Shown here: one piece after another, positions 1 to 6,681 of the stretch
Position numbering within the stretch: position 1 is the first letter of the stretch
How the letters are laid out: each line of letters opens with the position of its first letter
NCBI GenBank assembly: GCA_903885895.1
Contig: CAISKC010000125.1
Coordinates: 1-6,866 of the forward strand
Length of the DNA: 6,866 bases
Origin: an uncultured Legionella sp.
GTDB lineage: Bacteria > Pseudomonadota > Gammaproteobacteria > Legionellales > Legionellaceae
Direction of reading: 5' to 3'
Program-made: the position numbers and the translations under genes
The notes under the pieces: generated by a model
The model's database searches: none
What the model was told of the DNA's origin: nothing
Seen by the model: only the letters and a program-made list of their open reading frames with translations

Positions 1-37
1 CCTATATTAAAATTTTTCCTGTATATTCTTTATCAAA

Positions 38-3000
38 ATGGTGGATAACTTTTTAAATGATCAACACAACAATCAATCACATGTGATTCGTATGAGTGAT
101 ATGCAGAGTTATTATGCTTACAAAGGGCGGAATCTTATAACATTTCTAATATATGCCAAGCCACCTATTACAGAAATCATCCATGATTGTTACCCTAATC
201 CAGCTTTACCATTATTCTCAGAATTAGTCAAATATTTTCCAAATATAAAGAAGACGATGCTTCATGGTTTCGAAAAAATAGATTTAGATGCATCGTCTAT
301 TGTAGACCGTGGTTTCATAACCTTTCTTCAAAGCAACCCATGTTTAAAAACGCTGAAGCTTCAGTATGTTTATATTTCGTCAGCTGCATTGCTAGAGGGT
401 GAAATCCCTGCAGGATTAATGGCTAATAGTTTACCTAATCTTGAAGTAATCGATTTAGAACAATGCTGGGGGTTCCCTCTCAATATCATTTTAAAAGCTG
501 CTCCAAACCTCAAGGCTCTCTCTCTTAGTGGCCCCGGCAGTGCCCGGGTCCCGGCACACGAGGCTGAAGGACAGCAATTCCTAGCATTAGAAAAAGACAG
601 TTTGCTCAGTCTTGAAGAAATTAATTTTTCTTCTGATGCGACCAACTTCTCCACAGATGATCTTACAAACCTTCTAGAAGCAGCACCCAATCTTAGCTCT
701 GAATGTCGCGCCAAACTTAACGAATTAATTACAAAATCCCAAATAAAACGAGCAGCCCATCCAAGTGCTCCGGTTACCGCGCCTATTATCATGCCTCAGA
801 ACCAACCAAGTAACCCAAAGCATCATACTGAAACTTATAAAGATCTAAAGCCTCTATCAGAAAAAACACCCTTCCAATTCAAAGGAACCAACAAAACCAA
901 AAATCAAGGCATGGTGATTGAGAAACTATCTCAATATCTTAATTTGGAACAAAAGCATTTAGGGGTTATTCCTAGAATTCAAAAAGGGATTTGCTTGGCA
1001 TTAGTGCATTACGCAGAAACCATGCGTCATAAGGACTGGATGGTATTTCTTGAACAAGCAGTTACTTGGAACGGGCAACACCCATTACCCAAGGCTTTAC
1101 AAGAAAAATTTGAAACTTTAGTACAATATATCCTGAAATATCAGCTAAGTTCTCCACCTGAAACAAAATTTGAATTCCTAGGTGACGCATGGGAACAAAC
1201 GCTCATAAAACAACGGAAACCTTACATCTTAATTAACCCTTGGCATGCTATTCGCATTGAGCCAGTGGGTCAAAACCAATGGAGAGTATACGACCCTAAT
1301 TATGTTACCGACCCAATTTTGGTGTCGGAACACGATTTAGCTGACACGGTTACACAAGCCATCGGAAAACTTATATCTATTAAATCTAATACAGCCAATG
1401 TTACACCTGTGCTTAAGAACCATCAGGATTTTATAGCAGAAGGTGGCTTGTTCACTTTGTGTCAAAATACAAATACCGATGCTTTGATTCCTAGACTGGC
1501 AAAAACCAACTATTCTAAGCAAGCACTGGATGGTTTATTGCTAAGGAATACGGCTGGTGAACCAGCCTGGTTCATGGGCTTAGAAAATAGAAACAAAGCG
1601 TTAAATCAATTGACGCATCATTTGCTACAGCAATTTATATCAGCAAATCCAAATGACTATATTGAGCAATTGACTCGTAGTTTAGAGCATCTAACGCCAG
1701 TCCAAAAAAACGAATGTATTACCAAGTTAATTCAAAGCAATCCGCAAACAAAATCCAAAGTAAAAAAATCAGGGTCTGCTGCGCCACTAGAGCGGCTCAT
1801 TTCTGATATTCGAGCTAATGCTAATGCGGAGCGATTTGATAAGCAATTACAAACCTGGGATAAACAGGCCCAATCTGTTGATAATTTACTGGAATACTGC
1901 CAAAGCACATGCGCGCCAGAGCATCAAAAACGCCTGATTGAGGTGGGCTCTGCACAACAAGTCAATACATTGCGTTTAAATTTGCAATCTTATGCAAATA
2001 GCACTCATCGACCTGTGTTTTATGTTCATTCTCCAGAAGATTTGGTTTGCTCAGCCCCCTATATCAAGCGTCATAAAGATAATACTGGGACCATCCACAA
2101 AGGCCCAGGTGGTGTCCTCTATGATTTTTTACAAAAAAATCGTGGGAAAAAGCCTATCATTATTGTTAATTATGCACAGTTCCACGCTGATGATTTGGTC
2201 AGATTTAATGGGCTTCTAGATAAAACCCCACATGCTGACGGTACCAATCTTCCCTCTGGTACTCAAATTATTGGCTTGATGAATCGCAATCACCCTGATT
2301 GTTATCAAGGTTCTGATTTCTATTCTAGATTTGACACAACTGAAATTTGCCCGCTATCTGAAGCACAGTGGCAAAGTGCGGAATCTCAGTTCAAATACGC
2401 AGATGTTAGTCCAGGTATGAAACCCACCATCATTGAGTTATTTCATGCTCCTGATTGGAAAGAGCGCTTGTTAGGTCGATGGGTTTTGGATGGCGATATG
2501 ATTCATTTTGAAGAGGGCGAGCTTGTAAAGGCTGTTGCATTGGGGCGTCCCATCCAAATTCAACATGGCTTATGGGACGATGAAGCGTTTCAACGTGTGT
2601 TACAAGATGCTATCCCATCAAATATCCCTCTTATCAAGCCTTTATTTGAGGAACCTTACCTTTGGGACCATTTATGCTCGGGAATTACCACGCCATCTAA
2701 AAAAGTTGCTCCACATATACCTATCATCTTAAATCCAACTTGTTTAGGTAATTTTCTCAGTCGTTACGAATTAGATGAAAAAACCCATTCTCTCATCAAA
2801 AAACCTGGATTATTACAAGAAGCTATTAACAGTCGACGGAATCCGTTGAATATCTTTGTCACACGAACGCTTAGTGATGATGAGTGGGCTATGATTTTGA
2901 CTGAAAGTAAGCGTTTGGGCTTACGATTACATGTTGAAGCGGCACCCGATGTCTTGTTTCCAAGTCCAGCATTTCAATCTGTTAAGCAATCTGAGCTTCA

Positions 3001-6000
3001 GATAAACCCGAAAAATTCACTTGATAAAATATATGTCAGTACTGATATGGACACCACGGTGGACTTATTGAATCACAAGAGTGATCATATTGTGATTGAT
3101 GTTACGGAATGCAGTGCTGCAGATTTATTACTTAAAATAGATGGGGAATTAAACCTTCAGTCACAACGTTTTGAGTTTAAACAATCATTGCCAGCTGTAT
3201 CCGAGGCCATGAGACAAGGCAAAAAAGTTATTTTAAAAGGGCAGTTTTCGCGAGAGTTGTCTGATGAATTGGCAATGTTTTTACAAAAAAGACAACAAAC
3301 TGTTGCAACAGGCCAGTTGATTGTGGTCGCTGACGATAATGAGGTATTTCGTTGCTTTTCTAATCGTCGGCAACACACCGTCACGGTTGAAGAGAAAAAA
3401 CGCTGTTTAAAGGAGTTTCGGTCTATCACAGCTGAGCAGTTAGCCGATGAGTCATTAAGCAAGCTCAAAGCAAGGCGGGATGCATTTAAAATCAATCCTG
3501 GGAGCCAGTCAAGTGATGAAACATGGATTGGTATGCAGAGTCTTGATGGTTTGGCGCGTCCCAGTTTGGGTGACTTTGATGTGAAAACAAGCTCGGCTCA
3601 AGCCGATGCTTTCATCCAACAACGTCGGCAAGCAGTCAATCGTGTTTTACAATATGCACCGTATGTTTTTTTATCTGGTCTGACAGGCGTTGGTAAATCC
3701 ACATTCGTAGAGCAAGAACTCAGCCAAGAAAATGATAAATTATTTTTTAGCGAATCTAACATTAAAGATTGGGCGCTCGATAAAAGCAATAAACGAAAAT
3801 TACTATTTTTAGATGAAGCCAATTTGAGCTCTAAGCAATGGAGTGAATTTGAAGGCTTGTTCAATAGTCCTCCTCACATTCTGGTTGATGGCAAATTATA
3901 TCCACTATCTCCTAACCATAAAGTTATCTTTGCTGGGAATCCAGTTAGCTATGGTGATGAAAGATCGCTTGCTCCTTTCTTTGCACGCCATGGCAATGCA
4001 GTGTTGTTCTCACCACTGTCTTTAGCTGTGATTTATGAAAAAATACTAAAGCCGGTTTGTGATAACCAAGCTGTCTCTCTCAAAGCCATTGCACCACATA
4101 TTCTAAAAACTTACCGTTTTCTATGTGATTGCTCACAAACAGAGATTTTAATTTCGCCCAGAGAATTGCAAATGCTAGCTTTGCTGTCAATTGCTTATGC
4201 TAAAAAGCATCCGAAAGCAAACATCCAAAATATTATTGAGCACTTTTCTTATGCCATAGCAAAAAATTTAGTTCCAAAAGAAAATCTGGCAGAATTTGAA
4301 GAACTATTTAAACCAGATCACACACTGACAGACTTACTCGTAACCGATAATAAAGAGTTTCATACCACACCATCACGACACGCAATTTTACAACAATTAG
4401 ACGATTTATTGAGTCTCAGCGCATGGAAAAAGCAGCAAGGGCTCAATGAAACACAACGCTATGGTGGTCTGGGCGGAATAGTTATTGAAGGGGCTCCAGG
4501 TATCGGAAAAAGCGAGTTAGTCACTCATTCACTAGTTGCTCATGGGTATCAAGAAGAAAAAGATTATAAAAATCCCAGTCTTTTAGAAAAACCATTTTAC
4601 CGTATTTCAGCAAGCTTATCTCCAAATGAAAAAGAAGCCTTGTTGCTTAAGGCTTTCCATGAAGGGGCCATTGTTGTCATTGATGAAATAAATAGCTCAC
4701 CCATGTTGGAAAGACTTTTAAATAATTTACTGATGGGGAAAACCCCTGATAATCAACGTCCTCGAAAACCAGGGTTTTTAGTTATTGGCACACAAAATCC
4801 GGTGACCATGGCAGGGCGTCGGGCTGCTAGTGCGGCTTTGCAACGTCGTTTAATGGCAGTCGAATTACCAGAATACTCAAACAATGAAATGAAAGTGATT
4901 TTGATTCAAAAAGGAGTGAACGCCCTTGATGCAGACATCATGGTCAACGCCTATGAAAAAAATCGCACGCATGCTATTCAACATCATTTAATACCTATTC
5001 CTACGTTTCGGGATTTAATGCGCGTTGCAGAAAATGAACTCAAAGCACTTGATAAGCCAGTGGTTCAAAAAACAACATCGCCTATTTTACAGCAACAACA
5101 AAGAGAAGCGTCAAATGATGCCGCTCATCAAGCTGAATTAGCACTCATATTAGCGCGCCTCTATCAAAATGGCGTAGGTGTTAGCATTAATTATAATAAA
5201 GCGTTAGATTTGGTTAAGTTAGCTAAAAAATTGGACTCAGAAAATCCCCTAATTGACACACAAATTAAAGAATTAGAGAGAGCATGTAGAGATATAACTC
5301 TTCCACATAGCGTGCAACAAACCGAAACACAAGTCAGACGAAACAATCTTTTGCCTGATTTAGAAGAGGCGTTTTTAAATAAAATTGCGCAACTTGAAAA
5401 GCAGCGTAAATACGAAGAGGTTTTTGATTTACTTACTGAAGCAGTAACCGCAGGAAATACGCAAGCCTATGTGATGCTTAGCACTTATTTAATGTCTGAT
5501 AAAGTTGGCAGCAGGGTGCCTCATAATCTAGATTTGGCCAGGCAATTTTTAGAAATTGGCATTGAAGCCGGGGAACCTTTAGCCGCATTTGATTTGGCTC
5601 AGGTTTATGAGCGAGGGATTGGTGTTACTACCGATTATCGTATGGCATTGAAATTATACCAAAAAGCTCAACAACTGGACCCAGACAATCCAGAAACGGG
5701 TGACAAAATTCAAGAAATGCAACAATTGGTTGCTCAGGCTCAATCTGTCAATTCACCTGCCAAAAAAGGCACCTTAAGGAAAGGGCAATCAGAATTACAT
5801 TTTATAAGTGAGAGTGAGAATAGCTCAGTGGGCACTCCAGCTAGAAACCAGAGGACAATTAGGCAAACTCTTAGTAAGTTGCGTCATGCTCAAATACCCT
5901 TTGCTAGGGAAGCATCAATTCGAGCAGATAACACTGATTTTCAACGTCAACCGATCTCACCCACCAATACTACTGTAGATTTGAAAAAAAGATTACGCGC

Positions 6001-6475
6001 ATTAAATGTTGATGCTAATGTGCAAAGCAGTAGCCACCGCCGCATCAGTTCTTCCATTAAAAAAGCTATCCCTGAGAATGTTATTACGCAGACTTCTCTT
6101 AAAGAAAGATTCATGGACGATGTTGTTCGGGATGTGCATGAAGCGCTTACTCATAGTAGTTATATTGAAAATTGTCGTTACCAAGTTATTGAAACCACAC
6201 CAAAGCGATCTTATCTTGAGGTATCGACTACTGAGCATGAGCTTTTATTACATATTAAACCGGAAAAAGTAAAAGTGTATTCAAAGTTTACCAAAGATCC
6301 ACGCTTGGATGATTTTCAAAAAGCGGTCATGATATTAATGTCTATGGGAATTCCTCCAGAATTTCCTGAAGAATTAGATATTAGCAAACCAAAATCACCT
6401 TTAGGACTCGCAGTTTCTGAAGCATTTGATTTTTTAAAAAGGCAATATGCTGCACCTGTTTTCCGACAGGACTGA
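38..6475 (+). CDS. Giant multidomain protein: LRR, cysteine-protease-like segment, degenerate and intact AAA+ modules, Sel1 repeats; putative effector
   Basis: This 2145-aa soluble protein has no visible signal peptide or membrane helix. Domains in order: LRRs (about 100-220), a C58/papain-like segment (277-445; Cys319, His403, Asp419), helical region with one ankyrin-like motif (about 497-530), degenerate AAA-like tract (620-1110), intact AAA+ modules (1185-1430 and 1440-1680), Sel1-like repeats (1697-1884), basic Ser/Thr-rich linker (1900-2015) and a C-terminal alpha/beta domain. The ATPases fit the MoxR/AAA_5/midasin class, so ATP-driven remodelling of a protein target is inferred. The start is the first ATG after an in-frame TAA at 8-10, with no GTG or TTG between. 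No Shine-Dalgarno precedes it, and ATG at 92 is an alternative. The gene ends in tandem stops, TGA then TAA. Composition is AT-rich except for a GC-rich patch at 530-569. A Dot/Icm-type effector is my best guess; I do not recognise a named homologue. Confidence 0.95.
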   Translation: MVDNFLNDQHNNQSHVIRMSDMQSYYAYKGRNLITFLIYAKPPITEIIHDCYPNPALPLFSELVKYFPNIKKTMLHGFEKIDLDASSIVDRGFITFLQSNPCLKTLKLQYVYISSAALLEGEIPAGLMANSLPNLEVIDLEQCWGFPLNIILKAAPNLKALSLSGPGSARVPAHEAEGQQFLALEKDSLLSLEEINFSSDATNFSTDDLTNLLEAAPNLSSECRAKLNELITKSQIKRAAHPSAPVTAPIIMPQNQPSNPKHHTETYKDLKPLSEKTPFQFKGTNKTKNQGMVIEKLSQYLNLEQKHLGVIPRIQKGICLALVHYAETMRHKDWMVFLEQAVTWNGQHPLPKALQEKFETLVQYILKYQLSSPPETKFEFLGDAWEQTLIKQRKPYILINPWHAIRIEPVGQNQWRVYDPNYVTDPILVSEHDLADTVTQAIGKLISIKSNTANVTPVLKNHQDFIAEGGLFTLCQNTNTDALIPRLAKTNYSKQALDGLLLRNTAGEPAWFMGLENRNKALNQLTHHLLQQFISANPNDYIEQLTRSLEHLTPVQKNECITKLIQSNPQTKSKVKKSGSAAPLERLISDIRANANAERFDKQLQTWDKQAQSVDNLLEYCQSTCAPEHQKRLIEVGSAQQVNTLRLNLQSYANSTHRPVFYVHSPEDLVCSAPYIKRHKDNTGTIHKGPGGVLYDFLQKNRGKKPIIIVNYAQFHADDLVRFNGLLDKTPHADGTNLPSGTQIIGLMNRNHPDCYQGSDFYSRFDTTEICPLSEAQWQSAESQFKYADVSPGMKPTIIELFHAPDWKERLLGRWVLDGDMIHFEEGELVKAVALGRPIQIQHGLWDDEAFQRVLQDAIPSNIPLIKPLFEEPYLWDHLCSGITTPSKKVAPHIPIILNPTCLGNFLSRYELDEKTHSLIKKPGLLQEAINSRRNPLNIFVTRTLSDDEWAMILTESKRLGLRLHVEAAPDVLFPSPAFQSVKQSELQINPKNSLDKIYVSTDMDTTVDLLNHKSDHIVIDVTECSAADLLLKIDGELNLQSQRFEFKQSLPAVSEAMRQGKKVILKGQFSRELSDELAMFLQKRQQTVATGQLIVVADDNEVFRCFSNRRQHTVTVEEKKRCLKEFRSITAEQLADESLSKLKARRDAFKINPGSQSSDETWIGMQSLDGLARPSLGDFDVKTSSAQADAFIQQRRQAVNRVLQYAPYVFLSGLTGVGKSTFVEQELSQENDKLFFSESNIKDWALDKSNKRKLLFLDEANLSSKQWSEFEGLFNSPPHILVDGKLYPLSPNHKVIFAGNPVSYGDERSLAPFFARHGNAVLFSPLSLAVIYEKILKPVCDNQAVSLKAIAPHILKTYRFLCDCSQTEILISPRELQMLALLSIAYAKKHPKANIQNIIEHFSYAIAKNLVPKENLAEFEELFKPDHTLTDLLVTDNKEFHTTPSRHAILQQLDDLLSLSAWKKQQGLNETQRYGGLGGIVIEGAPGIGKSELVTHSLVAHGYQEEKDYKNPSLLEKPFYRISASLSPNEKEALLLKAFHEGAIVVIDEINSSPMLERLLNNLLMGKTPDNQRPRKPGFLVIGTQNPVTMAGRRAASAALQRRLMAVELPEYSNNEMKVILIQKGVNALDADIMVNAYEKNRTHAIQHHLIPIPTFRDLMRVAENELKALDKPVVQKTTSPILQQQQREASNDAAHQAELALILARLYQNGVGVSINYNKALDLVKLAKKLDSENPLIDTQIKELERACRDITLPHSVQQTETQVRRNNLLPDLEEAFLNKIAQLEKQRKYEEVFDLLTEAVTAGNTQAYVMLSTYLMSDKVGSRVPHNLDLARQFLEIGIEAGEPLAAFDLAQVYERGIGVTTDYRMALKLYQKAQQLDPDNPETGDKIQEMQQLVAQAQSVNSPAKKGTLRKGQSELHFISESENSSVGTPARNQRTIRQTLSKLRHAQIPFAREASIRADNTDFQRQPISPTNTTVDLKKRLRALNVDANVQSSSHRRISSSIKKAIPENVITQTSLKERFMDDVVRDVHEALTHSSYIENCRYQVIETTPKRSYLEVSTTEHELLLHIKPEKVKVYSKFTKDPRLDDFQKAVMILMSMGIPPEFPEELDISKPKSPLGLAVSEAFDFLKRQYAAPVFRQD
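335..697 (+). other. Leucine-rich repeat region (residues about 100-220)
   Basis: Irregular RNI-like leucine-rich repeats are visible as recurring units: NPCLKTLKL (100-108), LPNLEVIDL (132-140), APNLKALSL (155-163) and LLSLEEINF (189-197), with APNL again at 216-219. Each has the hydrophobic LxxLxL core of an LRR beta-strand. Such domains bind proteins, so this region probably contributes target recognition. The spacing between the third and fourth strands is lengthened by a Gly/Pro/Ala-rich segment (165-180) encoded by the GC-rich patch. Confidence 0.75.
530..569 (+). other. Short GC-rich patch inside the LRR region
   Basis: By hand count 31 of 40 bases are G or C in an otherwise strongly AT-rich gene. 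The patch carries a 7-bp direct repeat CCCGGCA (533-539 and 550-556), a central CCCGGG palindrome (543-548), and GTGCC (540-544) that can pair with GGCAC (553-557). It encodes the Gly/Pro/Ala-rich loop around residues 165-177 and keeps the reading frame. It may be a small in-frame insertion, but a locally odd loop produced by ordinary drift cannot be excluded. Confidence 0.6.
866..1372 (+). other. Papain-like (C58/YopT-like) cysteine-protease-like domain, residues about 277-445
   Basis: Two diagnostic blocks are visible. KGICLALVHYA places Cys319 at the start of a helix, as in papain-fold proteases. WHAIRIEP followed by WRVYDPNY gives His403 on a strand and Asp419 in a DPN motif 16 residues later. 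The Cys, then HAxxI, then YDPN order is the pattern of peptidase family C58 (YopT, AvrPphB), whose catalytic triad is Cys, His, Asp. The Cys-His distance (84 residues) is shorter than I recall for YopT, so this would be a divergent member or another papain-fold family, such as a transglutaminase-like or amidase relative. Activity is inferred only. Confidence 0.55.
1895..3367 (+). other. Tract of degenerate AAA-like segments without a usable P-loop (residues about 620-1110)
   Basis: The first segment keeps the AAA layout: a ruined P-loop GSAQQVNT (637-644, Gly and Lys replaced by Val and Asn), a Walker B-like strand PIIIVNYAQF with no Asp-Glu pair (706-715), and a sensor-1-like strand with Asn749. 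Three further segments (about 798-860, 895-970 and 995-1110) repeat the pattern of a pre-Walker-B helix ending in an LxxAhxxG-like turn, a hydrophobic strand and a D/E-rich helix, for example ELVKAVALGRPIQIQ (828-842) and AVSEAMRQGKKVILKGQF (1053-1070). The last also has a sensor-1-like strand QLIVVADDN (1093-1101). Segments two and three are too short to be complete AAA domains. The tract probably has a structural or regulatory role next to the active modules. Confidence 0.5.
3590..4327 (+). other. Intact AAA+ ATPase module 1 (residues about 1185-1430)
   Basis: A canonical Walker A, GLTGVGKS (1214-1221, Lys1220), is followed by Walker B LLFLDEAN (Asp1259, Glu1260), a sensor-1 strand VIFAGNP (Asn1301), possible arginine-finger residues Arg1309 or Arg1317, and a sensor-2 motif ISPRELQML (Arg1375). 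The SPRE sensor 2 is typical of the MoxR/AAA_5 lineage. The stretch from Walker A to Walker B is only about 39 residues, shorter than the 58 in the next module, so the intervening helix and strand are compact. All residues needed for ATP binding and hydrolysis are present. Confidence 0.88.
4355..5077 (+). other. Intact AAA+ ATPase module 2, AAA_5/midasin-like (residues about 1440-1680)
   Basis: Walker A GAPGIGKS (1485-1492, Lys1491), Walker B IVVIDEIN (Asp1549, Glu1550), sensor 1 LVIGTQNP (Asn1587), an arginine-finger region LQRRLMAVELPEY (Arg1603 or Arg1604) and sensor 2 PTFRDLMRV (Arg1658) are all present in the right order. The GTQNP sensor followed by an Arg-rich finger and LPEY is characteristic of the dynein-related/midasin/MoxR AAA_5 group, whose members remodel protein complexes. 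It lies directly after the first intact module, as tandem AAA domains do in single-chain rings. Confidence 0.9.
5126..5689 (+). other. Sel1/TPR-like helical repeats (residues about 1697-1884)
   Basis: Two clear Sel1-type units are seen: AELALILARLYQNGVGV with NYNKALDLVKLAKKLD (1699-1733), and AAFDLAQVYERGIGV with DYRMALKLYQKAQQLD (1849-1881). A divergent unit, QAYVMLSTYLMS with LDLARQFLEIGIEAG (1809-1845), precedes the last. The Y-x-x-G-x-G-V turn between helices is the Sel1 signature. The first unit is separated from the others by about 75 residues of charged helix. Such repeats are protein-protein scaffolds and are common in Legionella and Coxiella proteins. Confidence 0.85.
5732..6472 (+). 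other. Basic Ser/Thr-rich linker and small C-terminal alpha/beta domain
   Basis: Residues 1899-2015 are low in predicted order, rich in Ser, Thr, Gln and Arg/Lys, and include RRISSS (2001-2006). Residues 2020-2145 look folded, with a helix at 2020-2038, strands around CRYQVIE (2046-2052), YLEVSTT (2059-2065), ELLLHIKP (2068-2075) and KVKVYSKF (2077-2084), then helix DFQKAVMILMSMG. An acidic EFPEELD (2108-2114) lies about 35 residues from the end, and Phe2142 is fourth from last. These features are loosely compatible with a C-terminal type IV secretion signal but are not diagnostic. Confidence 0.45.
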
Positions 6476-6564
6476 TAAAGCTTATAAACGCTCACAACCA
6501 TTCAAATTAACTTGCAGATAAAGTTTGTGCTAGATGGTAATCCCCCCGAAAGATAATGCATAGT

Positions 6565-6578
6565 TTTTTCTAGAAAAA
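6565..6578. repeat. 14-bp perfect palindrome TTTTTCTAGAAAAA
   Basis: The sequence reads identically on both strands, centred between 6571 and 6572. It could be an operator, or a weak AT-rich hairpin that works in both directions. It has only one G-C pair per arm, so it is a poor terminator, and chance occurrence in AT-rich DNA is plausible. Confidence 0.4.
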
Positions 6579-6681
6579 TCGTTGTTTGCTAACAAGAAAG
6601 AGCATACCATACGTCCAATTTACCAAACTCAGGGTAATACTAATTTTTTGTAACAATCGTTTTTTTCATATGGAGATGATT

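Noticed and set aside
22..27. TATATT as a -10 promoter element for the giant gene.
   Set aside because: The matching -35 position falls at the window edge, and such hexamers are frequent in AT-rich DNA.
203..253. N-terminal segment around residues 56-72 as an F-box ahead of the LRRs.
   Set aside because: Some effectors combine an F-box with LRRs, but the sequence PLFSELVKYFPNIKK lacks the usual F-box LPxEL pattern and later conserved positions.
370..792. A 140-codon minus-strand open frame opposite the LRR region.
   Set aside because: It lies wholly inside the giant gene, its length is helped by the GC-rich patch, and its translation shows no recognisable domain. It is a shadow of the real gene.
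3157..3864. Two minus-strand open frames of 112 and 88 codons opposite the AAA tract.
   Set aside because: Both are antisense to a clearly conserved plus-strand protein and have low-complexity Ser/Leu/Asn-rich translations typical of shadow frames.
6509..6525. AACTT/AAGTT inverted repeat after the giant gene as a possible terminator.
   Set aside because: It has a 5-bp stem with one G-C pair and no following T-run, so it is too weak to call.
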